Positions 1-9,320 are shown, counted from the stretch's first letter. The stretch: 64,000 nt of DNA from Rhodobacteraceae bacterium F11138 (GCA_016521575.1 JAEKDP010000001.1:62001-126000); one strand, 5' to 3'. Translations and numbers: made by a program. The notes: generated by a model from the letters alone, not told the origin.

Positions 1-1
1 C

Positions 2-1183
2 GCCGCGCTGGACATGCTGGAGCGGGTGGCCTGCCCTAGCGCCGGGGCCTGTGGCGGCCAGTTCACCGCCAACACCATGGCCTGTGTTTCCGAAGCGATC
101 GGTCTGGCGCTGATGAACAGTTCGGGCATGCCCGCCCCATACGAAAGCCGCGATCAATTCGCCGAGGCATCCGGGCAGGCGGTGATGAACCTGTTGGAAA
201 AGAACATTCGCGCCCGCGATGTCGTGACCCGAAAATCGCTGGAAAACGCCGCCCGCGTGGTTGCCTGCACTGGCGGTTCGACCAATGCGGGACTGCACCT
301 GCCCGCGATTGCCCATGAGGCCGGCATCGATTTCTTCCTGCAGGATGTATGCGACATCTTCCGAGACACGCCCTATTTCGTCGATCTGAAGCCGGGCGGC
401 CAATATGTCGCCAAAGATCTCTATGACGCGGGCGGCATTCCGGTCGTGATGAAGGAATTGCGCAAAGCCGGGCTGATCCACGAAGACTGCATGACCGCCA
501 CCGGCCGCACCATCGGCGAAGAACTGGACATGATCAACCGCGAGGCGGACGGTAAGGTGATCCATGCCATCGACACCCCGCTGACCAAGACCGGCGGCGT
601 GGTGGGTCTGAAAGGCAACCTTGCCCCCGAAGGTGCCATCGTCAAGGTCGCGGGCATCCCGTCCAACCATCAGCGGTTCGTCGGTCCCGCGCGTGTCTTC
701 GAATGCGAAGAGGACGCGTTCGACGCCGTCAAGGCACGCGGCTATGAAGAAGGCGAAGTCATCGTGATCCGCAACGAAGGCCCCGCCGGTGGCCCCGGCA
801 TGCGCGAAATGCTGGCGACCACCGCCGCGCTGTCCGGCCAGGGCATGGGCAAGAAGGTCGCGCTGATCACCGACGGACGTTTCTCGGGCGCAACCCGCGG
901 TTTCTGTGTCGGCCATGTCGGCCCCGAAGCCGCGCAGGGCGGCCCCATCGCGCTGCTCAAGACCGGCGATATCATCACCATCGACGCGCCCAACGGCGAA
1001 ATCAGCGTCGATCTGAGCGACGAAGAACTGACCGCCCGCAAGGCCGACTGGAAAGGCCCGCGCGATACGATCTATGCCTCGGGCGCGCTTTGGAAGTACG
1101 CCCAACTGGTCGGCGCCACCTACAAAGGTGCCGTCACCCATCCGGGCGGTGACGCGGAAAAACACATCTACATGGATCTCTGA
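2..1183 (+). CDS. ilvD: Dihydroxy-acid dehydratase, 5' end outside window
   Basis: This is the C-terminal part (about 393 residues) of dihydroxy-acid dehydratase. The enzyme converts 2,3-dihydroxy-3-methylbutanoate and its isoleucine-pathway analogue to the 2-keto acids in valine and isoleucine synthesis. The frame is open from the first codon, so the start lies before the window. The visible segment PSAGACGGQFTANTMA holds one of the conserved Cys ligands of the iron-sulfur cluster. Further on, ITDGRFSGATRGFCVGHVGPE is the family's C-terminal active-site signature. The protein ends at HIYMDL, close to the usual terminus. The next gene is unrelated and follows after a hairpin, so ilvD probably ends its transcript here. 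The family call is secure. Confidence 0.97.
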   Translation, partial: AALDMLERVACPSAGACGGQFTANTMACVSEAIGLALMNSSGMPAPYESRDQFAEASGQAVMNLLEKNIRARDVVTRKSLENAARVVACTGGSTNAGLHLPAIAHEAGIDFFLQDVCDIFRDTPYFVDLKPGGQYVAKDLYDAGGIPVVMKELRKAGLIHEDCMTATGRTIGEELDMINREADGKVIHAIDTPLTKTGGVVGLKGNLAPEGAIVKVAGIPSNHQRFVGPARVFECEEDAFDAVKARGYEEGEVIVIRNEGPAGGPGMREMLATTAALSGQGMGKKVALITDGRFSGATRGFCVGHVGPEAAQGGPIALLKTGDIITIDAPNGEISVDLSDEELTARKADWKGPRDTIYASGALWKYAQLVGATYKGAVTHPGGDAEKHIYMDL

Positions 1184-1190
1184 TCCGCTG

Positions 1191-1214
1191 CCCGGGCCAC
1201 AACAGTGGCCCGGG
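1191..1214. terminator. Perfect 10-bp stem-loop after ilvD
   Basis: CCCGGGCCAC, loop AACA, GTGGCCCGGG. The inverted repeat begins 7 bases after the ilvD stop. There is no T-run, so it could be an mRNA 3' stabilising hairpin or a factor-assisted terminator rather than a classical intrinsic one. Confidence 0.55.
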
Positions 1215-1302
1215 AAATCCCGCTCAGGACGATTTCCGGTTTATCCCGCTGCAATCCTTTCGTTAGATACTTGCCAATATGGCAGCGACGGCAGGACGAA
1301 CT

Positions 1303-2064
1303 ATGGGCAGATGGACCGATCGGCTGAGACACCGGGCAACACTGCGCCACTGGCAGCGCATGGCGCGCGCCGCACAACAGACAGACCTCAGCACCCTGCG
1401 TCGGACCCGCAACCAGGCACGGGCTTTGCGCGCACAGCTGGACCGGCTGCTTCATGTCGCGGATGGACGATTGGCGCTGCCGATGATTGGCAGCTCGCAT
1501 TTCGAAAAACCGCACGGCACCGATTGGTCCTGGCGCCCGGACGCATGGCGCGGCCCGATTTCCCCGCCCGGTCTGGCACCGGCGCACAACAAGGCCCGGA
1601 TGGGCGATCAGGTCACGGTGTTTCACGACGGCACGCGCGCGCAAATTACCCTGCACCAGATCCGCAACTTGCGCCCGGACGACCTGGCCCCGTACGGGAT
1701 GCGTCTGGATGTGCTGGAATTCGATGGTTCCTTCGTGTCCCTGGCCATCGAACTGCCGCCAGAAGCCGCCCAGGGCCTGACCCGGTCTCACCTGATCCGC
1801 CTGAACATGATTGTCAGTTCCGAACACCCGATCGACATCATGACGCGGCTGAACATCCAGCACGGTCCCAATACTGAACAGATCAAGCAGGGATTGCCGC
1901 CCGATACCACCGAACCCCAGGTGGAATATGACATGCACTACAGCACGCTGAACGAAAAGCGCATCGACAAGCTGTGGCTGGATCTGATTTTTCAATCGCC
2001 CCGGATGAATCAGATCCATCTGCGCGATCTGACATTGGCCCGCCATCCCCGTTTTGCGATCTGA
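1303..2064 (+). CDS. Uncharacterised protein, DUF6478-like
   Basis: A soluble protein of about 253 residues with no signal peptide or membrane segment. I place it with the Rhodobacterales family annotated DUF6478 from its general look (Arg-rich N-terminus, HFEKPHGTDW and SPLLW-type central segments), but its function is unknown. An in-frame ATG at 1279 lacks a ribosome binding site. The ATG at 1303 has AGGAC a few bases upstream and is preferred. It is followed after 13 bases by another small gene of unknown function, so the two are probably co-transcribed. No catalytic motif is visible. Confidence 0.75.
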   Translation: MGRWTDRLRHRATLRHWQRMARAAQQTDLSTLRRTRNQARALRAQLDRLLHVADGRLALPMIGSSHFEKPHGTDWSWRPDAWRGPISPPGLAPAHNKARMGDQVTVFHDGTRAQITLHQIRNLRPDDLAPYGMRLDVLEFDGSFVSLAIELPPEAAQGLTRSHLIRLNMIVSSEHPIDIMTRLNIQHGPNTEQIKQGLPPDTTEPQVEYDMHYSTLNEKRIDKLWLDLIFQSPRMNQIHLRDLTLARHPRFAI

Positions 2065-2077
2065 CGAGAGAACAGCC

Positions 2078-2455
2078 ATGAGCAACCTGACCCTGACCGC
2101 AATACATCTGCGCAACGGCATCTGGCTGGCGCGGATTTCCGGGCCCGCCACAGAAACACCGCAAATCGAGGTACGCCATCAGGATCAAACGGTGCCCGGC
2201 ATCACCCTGACCCCCGCCGGAACCAAAGGCCAATGGGATCTGTCCGTACCGATCCCGGCCCATGCCTTGACGGACGGGGTACAGGTGTTTGCGGTCTTTG
2301 ACCGCGCGGACCAGACCAGCCTGGGGGCTTTCACCCTGACCGCAGGCGAAACCGACACCGCCGATCTGCGCAACGAGGTGGAATTGCTGCGCGCCGAACT
2401 GGACATGCTGAAACGCGCCTTTCGCCGCCATTGCAGAGAAACCGGTACCTCTTGA
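2078..2455 (+). CDS. Small hypothetical protein with C-terminal helix
   Basis: A 125-residue protein that I do not recognise. The first 85 residues look like a beta-rich domain (alternating hydrophobic stretches such as LTLTAIHLRNGIWLARI). Residues about 92-118 (DLRNEVELLRAELDMLKRAF) have a heptad-like pattern and probably form a short coiled coil, which suggests oligomerisation. GAGAG lies upstream of the ATG. It lies 13 bases after the DUF6478-like gene and is probably in the same operon. Confidence 0.7.
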   Translation: MSNLTLTAIHLRNGIWLARISGPATETPQIEVRHQDQTVPGITLTPAGTKGQWDLSVPIPAHALTDGVQVFAVFDRADQTSLGAFTLTAGETDTADLRNEVELLRAELDMLKRAFRRHCRETGTS

Positions 2456-2631
2456 CGCAGATCCTTTGCGCGCCTATGTGCCTCTCAGGGTCATGGGCAC
2501 CCGCCGCTCGCAGGCATTGATCGCCACGGTGAAGCTCATATACAGACAGGATCAACCGACTTCAGTTCTGCGGTCCGTTGGCAACGCGAGCACCAGCAAA
2601 ATTCCGCATCAGAACATGAAAGAGGTTCGTG

Positions 2632-3075
2632 ATGTCTCATCCCACACCCACCCTTGCCCAGCTCAAGGCTCAGGCAAAATCCCTGCGCGCCGCCCTTGTC
2701 GGGTCCGGTCACGAAATCACCCACAGCCAGTCGCTGGAGCTTTTGGCGCGGCAACTGGGGCATCGCGACTGGAACACGTTGCACGCCAGTATCGGCAATA
2801 CTCCCCCGGTTCCGTTCCATCTGGGCCAGAAGATCGGCGGGGCCTATCTGGGGCAGCGATTCAGTGGCGAAATCATCGGTCTGCGTGAATTGGCCAGCGG
2901 TGCGCGCTATCATCTGACGCTGCGTTTTGACACGCCGGTCGATGTGATCCGCTTTGCCAGCATGAGCAACCTGCGCTCGCAGATCACCGCGACCGTCAAC
3001 CGCGACGGGGTCACCGCCGAAAAGACTTCGGATGGACGACCGCATCTGGTTCTGGACGCAACCCCGCGCGGGTGA
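2632..3075 (+). CDS. Glyoxalase-related protein of unknown function
   Basis: A 147-residue cytoplasmic protein. The N-terminal 50 residues (LKAQAKSLRAAL, then ITHSQSLELLARQLGHRDW) match the short helical module found in proteins annotated as glyoxalase-related or glyoxalase superfamily. The C-terminal part (about 60-147) looks like a small beta domain. No metal-binding glyoxalase His/Glu set can be identified, so enzymatic activity is doubtful. The start is the ATG at 2632, preceded by AGAGG at a 6-base distance; a GTG immediately before it is too close. A strong bidirectional terminator separates it from the convergent ctpA. Function unknown. Confidence 0.75.
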   Translation: MSHPTPTLAQLKAQAKSLRAALVGSGHEITHSQSLELLARQLGHRDWNTLHASIGNTPPVPFHLGQKIGGAYLGQRFSGEIIGLRELASGARYHLTLRFDTPVDVIRFASMSNLRSQITATVNRDGVTAEKTSDGRPHLVLDATPRG

Positions 3076-3103
3076 ATTCGAAAAACAGTCGCGACAATGG
3101 AAA

Positions 3104-3138
3104 GGGGCCACGCGGGATATGCCGCGTGGCCCCTGTTT
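3104..3138. terminator. Bidirectional terminator between convergent genes
   Basis: GGGGCCACGCGG, loop GATATG, CCGCGTGGCCCC, followed by TGTTTT on the plus strand and preceded by GGAAA, which gives a T-rich tail on the minus strand. The 12-bp stem is perfect. It serves the glyoxalase-related gene (plus) and ctpA (minus). Confidence 0.85.
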
Positions 3139-3155
3139 TCACCGGTCCGGCCGGA

Positions 3156-4499
3156 TCATTTGTGTTCGTTGGCCAGCGCCGACAACCCCTTGAGAATATC
3201 GATCGCATAGGCCAGCTGATAATCCTGCTCGCGCAGTTCCGCCGCCTTTTCGGCCTTGGCGCGGTCTTCTTCAATCTGACGCACCTCGTCTTCGGACAGG
3301 CTGTCATTGTTCAACCGCCCACGCAGATCCGCCTCGGAACGGGTACGCGCCGCGGCCGAAGTCTCTTCCTCTTCCTCGCCTGCCGGTTCCCGTCGCGGCT
3401 GCGCAACCACGATATCCGGACTGACCCCCAGGGCCTGAATCGAGCGCCCCGAGGGCGTATAATAGCGCGCCGTTGTCAAACGCATCGCCCCATCGCCACG
3501 CAGCGGCATGACCGTCTGAACCGACCCCTTGCCGAAACTCTTGGTGCCGACAACAATGGCCCGCCGATGATCCTGCAACGCGCCAGCGACGATTTCCGAC
3601 GCCGAGGCAGAGCCGCCATTGATCAGAACGACCATCGGCTTGCCGTCGATCAGATCGCCCGGCGTGGCATTGAACCGCTCGCCGTCCGCCACATTGCGGC
3701 CCCGGGTGCTGACGATTTCGCCCTCATCCAGGAAAGCGTCCGAAACCTTGATTGCCTGGGTCAGCAACCCGCCGGGGTTGTTGCGCAAATCCAGGACGAT
3801 CCCGTTCACGTTCTCGGCCCCGCCAGCAGCTTCGATCTGTTCTTTCAGCCCGGCCTCGAGATTTGGCATGGTCTGATCGTTGAAAGTCGTGATCCGCAGC
3901 ACCACGGTATCGCCTTCGGTACGGGTGCGCACCGCCGTCAGCTTGATCGTGTCCCGTACGATCGATACGTCGAACGGTTCGGTGGTCCCTTCCCGCACCA
4001 CGGTGATCACGATTTCCGACCCCACCGGGCCGCGCATCAGATCGACGGCTTTGTCCAGCGTCAGACCCAACAGGCTTTCGCCGTCCACATGGGTGATGAA
4101 ATCCCCCGATTCCATGCCGGCCTCATCGGCAGGGGTGCCGTCAATCGGCGAAACCACCTTGACGAAGCCCTCTTCCTGCGTGACCTCGATGCCCAGACCG
4201 CCGAATTCGCCACGGGTCTGCACCCGCATGTTGTCGGCGTCATCTGGCGACAAATAACTGGAATGCGGGTCCAGCGAGGTCAGCATTCCGTCGATTGCCG
4301 CCTCGATCAGTTCGGCCTCGTCCACATCTTCGACATATTGTGCCCGGATACGTTCGAAGATGTCCCCGAACAGATCCAACTGTTCATAGACGCTGGCACC
4401 GCGCCCGTTTTCCTGCGCCAGCAACGGCCCGGCAATCTGCGTTGTCGCGACAATTCCCGCAACTGTGCCGCCCAGGGCGGCCATCACAAATTTCTTCAT
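3156..4499 (-). CDS. ctpA: S41 C-terminal processing peptidase
   Basis: A 447-residue periplasmic serine protease of the Ctp/S41 family. It has an N-terminal signal or anchor (residues 1-28, MKKFVMAALGGTVAGIVATT), a PDZ domain around 95-175 and the protease core after about 190. NGGSASASE at 294-302 carries the nucleophile region. The Ser/Lys dyad lysine is in SFGKGSVQ (Lys324). The C-terminus (about 375-447) is charged and probably coiled. Such proteases trim periplasmic or envelope proteins, often together with peptidoglycan hydrolase control. It starts 6 bases after the envC stop in the operon gpmI-envC-ctpA, which fits a role in cell-wall turnover. Confidence 0.93.
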   Translation of the reverse strand: MKKFVMAALGGTVAGIVATTQIAGPLLAQENGRGASVYEQLDLFGDIFERIRAQYVEDVDEAELIEAAIDGMLTSLDPHSSYLSPDDADNMRVQTRGEFGGLGIEVTQEEGFVKVVSPIDGTPADEAGMESGDFITHVDGESLLGLTLDKAVDLMRGPVGSEIVITVVREGTTEPFDVSIVRDTIKLTAVRTRTEGDTVVLRITTFNDQTMPNLEAGLKEQIEAAGGAENVNGIVLDLRNNPGGLLTQAIKVSDAFLDEGEIVSTRGRNVADGERFNATPGDLIDGKPMVVLINGGSASASEIVAGALQDHRRAIVVGTKSFGKGSVQTVMPLRGDGAMRLTTARYYTPSGRSIQALGVSPDIVVAQPRREPAGEEEEETSAAARTRSEADLRGRLNNDSLSEDEVRQIEEDRAKAEKAAELREQDYQLAYAIDILKGLSALANEHK

Positions 4500-4505
4500 G
4501 CTCGT

Positions 4506-5639
4506 TTATCCATCCTTTTCAGTTTGGAACCACGTTTCCGGGTCCACCGGGCGTCCGTCCTCTCGCACTTCTATATAGAGCGTTTCTGACCGATCAGCAC
4601 CAGTGCGATCACCGCCTGATGACAGAATTGCACCGATTTTTGTCGTTTCTCCGCCCATCAGCCCCACAGGGGCACCGGCCGGCACCACCTGGCCGGTCTC
4701 TCCAAACACCTCGGCCAGACCCGACAACACGAACAGCGTATCGGGCTGCGGCTCCAGAATCATCACGTTGCCCAGATCCAGCAGGGGACCGCGGTAGCGG
4801 ATCGTGGCTGCCGTGGGGGACGTGACCAAGGCACGCGGGCGGGTTGCCAGCAGGATTCCATCGCGTTTCACGCCGGCCGCATCCGCACGCCCGGCGCGAT
4901 GCAGCAGCACCCCCTGCACCGGCAAATCCACCTGGCCCTTTTGCAGCGTGATATCGCCATCGCTTGGCTCAATCGCGGTTCCAGAGATATTTGACAATCC
5001 GCTGGCGAACCCATCCAGCGTTTCCACCGATGAGATCAGGATCGCCGTGCGCACAGGGTCTTCGGTAAAGCGACGCGGCAGGTCGGTGCGATTGGCCACC
5101 GCCTGGCTCAAATCCGCACGGGCCTGCTGGACCCCCGCCAACCCGTCCTGCAACGTCTTGGCGGCACTCTGTTGCAACATCCGCAGGGTGCGGACCTCTT
5201 GCAGATCGTTGCGCAACTGGTCGGCGCGGGCCTGCAGCGCCGGGGTCACCTCTGCCAGAACCATACCAGATCGCGCACTGCCCAGCGGTCCGGCCGGATG
5301 CAGCATGAGCACCGGCGACGTCTCGGTTCCGATGCTTTGCAAGACCCCCAGAAGCCGCGCAATTTCGCCTTCGCGTGTCTGTAACTGACGACTCAGTTGG
5401 GCCTCGCGCGTGGCGGCCTGGCGCAGCCCGTCGCGCATGGCCACCAACCCGGATTCATAGGCCCGGATCGTTTCGGTCAGCGCCCGCACCCGATCACGCG
5501 CGTCTTCGGCCTGTTGCAGCGACACGCTCGCCTGTTCCAGTTGGGCGACCGCCGCCCGGGCGGCGCTGGCAGGATCGCTTTGTGCCCGCACGGTGGCGGC
5601 CCACAGCAACAGAACGCACAGAATGGCCCGCAAAATCAT
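4506..5639 (-). CDS. envC: EnvC-like murein hydrolase activator
   Basis: A 377-residue exported protein with a signal peptide (1-19), a long N-terminal coiled coil (about 25-180, rich in Gln, Ala, Arg and Glu) and a C-terminal LytM/M23-type domain (about 235-375). The metal ligands of active M23 peptidases are missing. The position of the GxHxGxD motif reads GVKRDGILL, and the HxH position reads VMILEPQPDTLFVLSGL. This is typical of EnvC proteins, which activate cell-division amidases instead of cutting peptidoglycan. The start overlaps the gpmI stop by four bases (ATGA). A Ser/Gly-rich insert before LYIEVREDGRPVDP is slightly unusual. Confidence 0.88.
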   Translation of the reverse strand: MILRAILCVLLLWAATVRAQSDPASAARAAVAQLEQASVSLQQAEDARDRVRALTETIRAYESGLVAMRDGLRQAATREAQLSRQLQTREGEIARLLGVLQSIGTETSPVLMLHPAGPLGSARSGMVLAEVTPALQARADQLRNDLQEVRTLRMLQQSAAKTLQDGLAGVQQARADLSQAVANRTDLPRRFTEDPVRTAILISSVETLDGFASGLSNISGTAIEPSDGDITLQKGQVDLPVQGVLLHRAGRADAAGVKRDGILLATRPRALVTSPTAATIRYRGPLLDLGNVMILEPQPDTLFVLSGLAEVFGETGQVVPAGAPVGLMGGETTKIGAILSSGGDRTGADRSETLYIEVREDGRPVDPETWFQTEKDG

Positions 5640-7153
5640 GCTATCAGGTTTTTTCCGGTCATTTCCGGCGGTTTGGGCAACCCCATCAGCGCCAGGATCG
5701 TCGGGGCCAAATCGCTCAGCCGTCCCTGTTGCAGCGTCACACCATCGGGGCCGCCGACCAGGATCACCGGCACCGGGTTCAGCGTATGCGCCGTATGCGG
5801 CCCGCCGGTTTCGGGATCAACCATGACTTCGCAATTGCCATGATCCGCTGTGACAATCATGGCACCACCAACCTCGCGCAGCGCGGAAATCACCTGACCC
5901 AGACCACGATCCACCGCTTCGCATGCCCGGATCGCGGCCTTCAGATCGCCGGTATGCCCCACCATGTCGGGATTCGCGTAATTGGTCACGATCAGATCAT
6001 ACCCGTCATGGATGCCTTGGACGAACTTTTCGGTCACCTCATCCGCCGACATCTCGGGCTGCAAGTCATAGGTCGCCACCTTGGGCGACGGGGCCATATA
6101 CCGGTCCTCGCCCGTTTCGGGCTGCTCCTTGCCGCCATTCAGGAAGAACGTGACATGGGGATATTTCTCGGTCTCGGCCAGACGAAGCTGACGCTTGCCC
6201 TGCGCCGCGACCCAAGCGCCCAATGTATTGACGATCTCGGCCTTGGGATAGGCCGTGGTCATATAGCCCGAATGTGCGCTGGAATAATCCACCATGCCCA
6301 GCAATCCGGCCAGTTCCGGGCGCTTGCCCGTATCGAACGCGTCAAAACCCGGTTCCCCGATGGCAGCCAATATTTCGCGTGCACGGTCGGCGCGGAAATT
6401 CAGACAGAACACCCCGTCCCCGTCGCGCATTCCCGAGAAATCCCCGATCACCGTGGGTTTGATGAATTCGTCGGTTTCGCCACGGTCATACGCAGCGGTG
6501 ATCGCGGCATGGGCCGTCGCGGCCTGCCCGCCCCGCCCGTGCAACATCGCGTCATATGCCTGACCGATCCGTTCCCAACGGTTGTCCCGGTCCATCGCGA
6601 AATAGCGCCCTGAGACAGAACCAATGCAAACACCCTGCGGCAAGCGGTCGTTCAGCTCATCAAAATAGCCATGGGCAGATTTCGGGGCCACATCGCGCCC
6701 GTCGCTGATCGCGTGCAGAACCACCGGCACCCCTGCCTGCGTGATCGCAGTCGCGGCGGCGATGATGTGATTCACATGGCCATGCACCCCCCCGTCGGAC
6801 ACAAGCCCCAACAAATGCGCGGTCCCGCCGCTGTTCTTCAGGCGCTCGACGAACGCCAGAAGAGCAGCATTCTCAAAGAAACTGCCGTCCTCGATCGCCA
6901 GATCGATCTGCCCCAGATCCATCGCGACGACACGGCCCGCACCGATATTGGTATGGCCCACTTCCGAGTTACCCATCTGCCCGCTGGGCAAACCCACATC
7001 AGGGCCGTGGGTGATCAGCTGCGCATGCGGCGCGCTACGGAGGAGCAAATCAAAATTCGGCGTGCGCGCCAACGCAGGCGCATTCGCGTCTTGATCCCGA
7101 GAGATCCCCCAGCCATCCAGGATGCACAACACGACGGGCTTTGGGGTGGGCAT
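5636..7153 (-). CDS. gpmI: 2,3-bisphosphoglycerate-independent phosphoglycerate mutase
   Basis: A 505-residue cytoplasmic glycolytic enzyme that interconverts 3- and 2-phosphoglycerate and needs Mn2+. The start VVLCILDGWG carries the first metal-binding Asp. SGQMGNSEVGH holds the phosphorylated Ser63. Near the C-terminus, VTADHGNCEVM gives further metal ligands. Length is normal for the family. It is first in the operon with envC and ctpA. About 125 bases separate it from flgD, also on the minus strand upstream, and its promoter should lie there. Confidence 0.97.
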   Translation of the reverse strand: MPTPKPVVLCILDGWGISRDQDANAPALARTPNFDLLLRSAPHAQLITHGPDVGLPSGQMGNSEVGHTNIGAGRVVAMDLGQIDLAIEDGSFFENAALLAFVERLKNSGGTAHLLGLVSDGGVHGHVNHIIAAATAITQAGVPVVLHAISDGRDVAPKSAHGYFDELNDRLPQGVCIGSVSGRYFAMDRDNRWERIGQAYDAMLHGRGGQAATAHAAITAAYDRGETDEFIKPTVIGDFSGMRDGDGVFCLNFRADRAREILAAIGEPGFDAFDTGKRPELAGLLGMVDYSSAHSGYMTTAYPKAEIVNTLGAWVAAQGKRQLRLAETEKYPHVTFFLNGGKEQPETGEDRYMAPSPKVATYDLQPEMSADEVTEKFVQGIHDGYDLIVTNYANPDMVGHTGDLKAAIRACEAVDRGLGQVISALREVGGAMIVTADHGNCEVMVDPETGGPHTAHTLNPVPVILVGGPDGVTLQQGRLSDLAPTILALMGLPKPPEMTGKNLIA

Positions 7154-7279
7154 GAACGGCTCCGGTGAATATCTACTGGCCGCCTTCTACCCTGTGTCCT
7201 TGGCGGGGTGAACCGGTTTCCTGGAGTGATCGGCTTTTTCCATGCGCCGGGCGGCGGTTGCGTTCAAGTCCCCAAATCA

Positions 7280-7954
7280 TTATCCGGGTTCACGCAAGGC
7301 TGTAACCGACGAGGACGAAATTGCCTGCCCGCCCTCCAGGATCAACACGATGTCGCCATTCTGAAGCTGGGCCTCAGCGATGCGCGCGTAGACTTCAGCC
7401 GGTTTTGTCTGGATGATTTCACCGTTGGAATAGCTTTCGACCGAGAAATTGTAGACACCATGAGGCAGCGGGGATCCATTTTCATCCACACCGGCCCAGT
7501 CCATGACCTCAGCCGTTTTGGGAATGTTCAAACGCTGAACTTCATTGCCCGCAGGGTCCGACACTACGAGATAGGCCTGATCTGCGGTTCGGTCCGGATT
7601 AGACGCAAGCGATATGGGCTGCCCGTCAAATTGCATTGGTGTCACGGCCCGGGCTTCCATTCCGACCCAATTGGCCATGGCGCTCATTTTGTCACCGCTT
7701 CTTCCCGACAGCAGTGCAGACAGATTGTCGTTTGTCAGGACCTGTTGCTCTACCATAGAAAATTGAGCCAGCTGCGCCGAGAACTCGGTTGAATCGATCG
7801 GCTCCAGAGGATCCTGGTATCTGGCCTGTGCGGTCAACATCTTGAGAAATGTTTCAAAGTCTGACGTCAGCCCGCTTACGTCTGATGAAGGTGCAGCTGA
7901 TTTCTGTTGCGCCGACGTCGTGGCGGTCGTTGGGTTTGCGGTGGCTTCAATCAT
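7280..7954 (-). CDS. flgD: Flagellar hook-capping protein FlgD
   Basis: A 224-residue hook assembly scaffold that caps the growing hook. The N-terminal region contains the conserved FLKMLTAQARYQDPLEPIDS (about residues 34-53) followed by FSAQLAQFSMVEQQ, the signature of the FlgD N-domain. The C-terminal part is the FLG/Ig-like region. The frame can also start at a GTG (7960) that overlaps the fliK stop as GTGA. GAGG is better spaced from the ATG at 7954. It is coupled to fliK, which sets hook length; the hook gene flgE itself is not in this window. Confidence 0.93.
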   Translation of the reverse strand: MIEATANPTTATTSAQQKSAAPSSDVSGLTSDFETFLKMLTAQARYQDPLEPIDSTEFSAQLAQFSMVEQQVLTNDNLSALLSGRSGDKMSAMANWVGMEARAVTPMQFDGQPISLASNPDRTADQAYLVVSDPAGNEVQRLNIPKTAEVMDWAGVDENGSPLPHGVYNFSVESYSNGEIIQTKPAEVYARIAEAQLQNGDIVLILEGGQAISSSSVTALREPG

Positions 7955-7956
7955 TC

Positions 7957-9273
7957 TCACAGCCTCAGATCTAGCCCGGTCACAACCGAGCGGGGGATGG
8001 GTGCAGGCACCGAATCATCGGCTGCCGATTGATCGGCGACAACGTAGGTCGATCCTTCGCCGTCACGCGGATCGGCGTCTGATTCTGTATCGCCAAACTG
8101 AAAGTTTGTATTCTCATATCCCAGACTTTGAAATTCCTGCGCCAGTTGGTCGATATGACGGCGCATCAAGTCCAAAGTTTCGGGGCGTTCGGACAAGATG
8201 ACGACAGTTACGCCCGCTTCGGTCGTAGAAAGAGCCATCCTTACCTTGCCCAGCTCTTGCGGATTCAGCGAGATCTCAACCGGCTTTCCCGGTTGACGCA
8301 CAAATACCTCGACAGCCTGGGCTGCAGCGTTGCGCACGCTGTCCGCGCGATGCAGGCCAAGTTCGGTATTGGCCGCGCCGGATGTTGTGAACGCAGCTTC
8401 AGCACGTCCGATTGCCGAAGGCGCTTCGCGGGTTGAAGTACCAAATTCCAGCCCGGCGTCTATCTCAAGGGCGGGCGAATTTGCCGATCCGGCAAGACGA
8501 GCGATATCAACCGAGTCGTTCATGTGCTGCGTGACATTTTCGCCAGAGAGCTTTTGTGGCTGGTGATCCTGATTCTCACTGGCACCGGAAGCGCCGGTTA
8601 GTTTCTCAAAGTTCGCATCCGCTTTGCCCGGAGCGACGACGGGCGCAGCGGACGTCCCCGCCTGCACACTGACCATGGAAGGGGTGTTCGCGCCATGACC
8701 GCTTGTTTGCTGACGAACCAGCGCGGCATTCTGATGATCGTTGGCCTGACCGGCGGGCTTTGGAATGTCGGTTTCCAGTGTCCCCGCCCGGCTCGTGCCG
8801 GCGATTGCTTCGGCCCCCGCGGATTTCATAATCGCAGCCAATTGCACGCTTTCGCTGTTCGAGCCCTGTCGCAGCTGATGGGCTGCAACGCTGTCTTCGG
8901 CTGACGGTTTCTTATCGGAATTGGCACCATGTTCGGGGTTGATCTTGGCGGGGCGTTCAGTCTCCGGAGCATCCTCCGGGGACCCGGCTTCGCCCCCTTC
9001 CACAGACGGTTCGAGCATCGCCAGTTCCGAATCGTCCGCGTCCTGATCCGCTGCAGGTTCAGGGCCTTCAACGTCGTCTGCATTCTCGGAAACCTGGGCA
9101 TCCAATTCAATCTGGGCCTGTGAATCGGCTGTTTCGTCACGGTCAGAGGCCTGCGTGAACAACTCGCCAAAACTTGTCCTGTCTCTGGCTGATTCGCCTT
9201 TGGTCGAAGTTGCGCCGGCTGCCTTGGCCTGCAGATCGCCCGACGTTGGCGAAGGCATGAAATTGATATGCAT
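7957..9273 (-). CDS. fliK: Flagellar hook-length control protein FliK
   Basis: A protein of about 438 residues with a long low-complexity, Ala/Ser/Gly/Asp/Glu-rich N-terminal part and a conserved C-terminal domain (about 340-420: VFVRQPGKPVEISLNPQELG, then the RRHIDQLAQEFQSLGY segment). This is the Flg_hook domain that switches the export apparatus from hook to filament substrates. The open frame extends to 9384, but that start would overlap the divergent flgJ start and cover a CtrA-like box. The ATG at 9273 leaves a 109-bp divergent regulatory region and is preferred. The start is uncertain (9258 is also possible). Confidence 0.88.
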   Translation of the reverse strand: MHINFMPSPTSGDLQAKAAGATSTKGESARDRTSFGELFTQASDRDETADSQAQIELDAQVSENADDVEGPEPAADQDADDSELAMLEPSVEGGEAGSPEDAPETERPAKINPEHGANSDKKPSAEDSVAAHQLRQGSNSESVQLAAIMKSAGAEAIAGTSRAGTLETDIPKPAGQANDHQNAALVRQQTSGHGANTPSMVSVQAGTSAAPVVAPGKADANFEKLTGASGASENQDHQPQKLSGENVTQHMNDSVDIARLAGSANSPALEIDAGLEFGTSTREAPSAIGRAEAAFTTSGAANTELGLHRADSVRNAAAQAVEVFVRQPGKPVEISLNPQELGKVRMALSTTEAGVTVVILSERPETLDLMRRHIDQLAQEFQSLGYENTNFQFGDTESDADPRDGEGSTYVVADQSAADDSVPAPIPRSVVTGLDLRL

Positions 9274-9320
9274 GTTGCCCCGGATTTCTATCGCGTTGGG
9301 TGCAGAGTTGTTGAAATCGG

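Noticed and set aside
3072-4589. 505-codon plus-strand frame opposite ctpA
   Set aside because: Antisense to a well-conserved protease and crosses a strong terminator.
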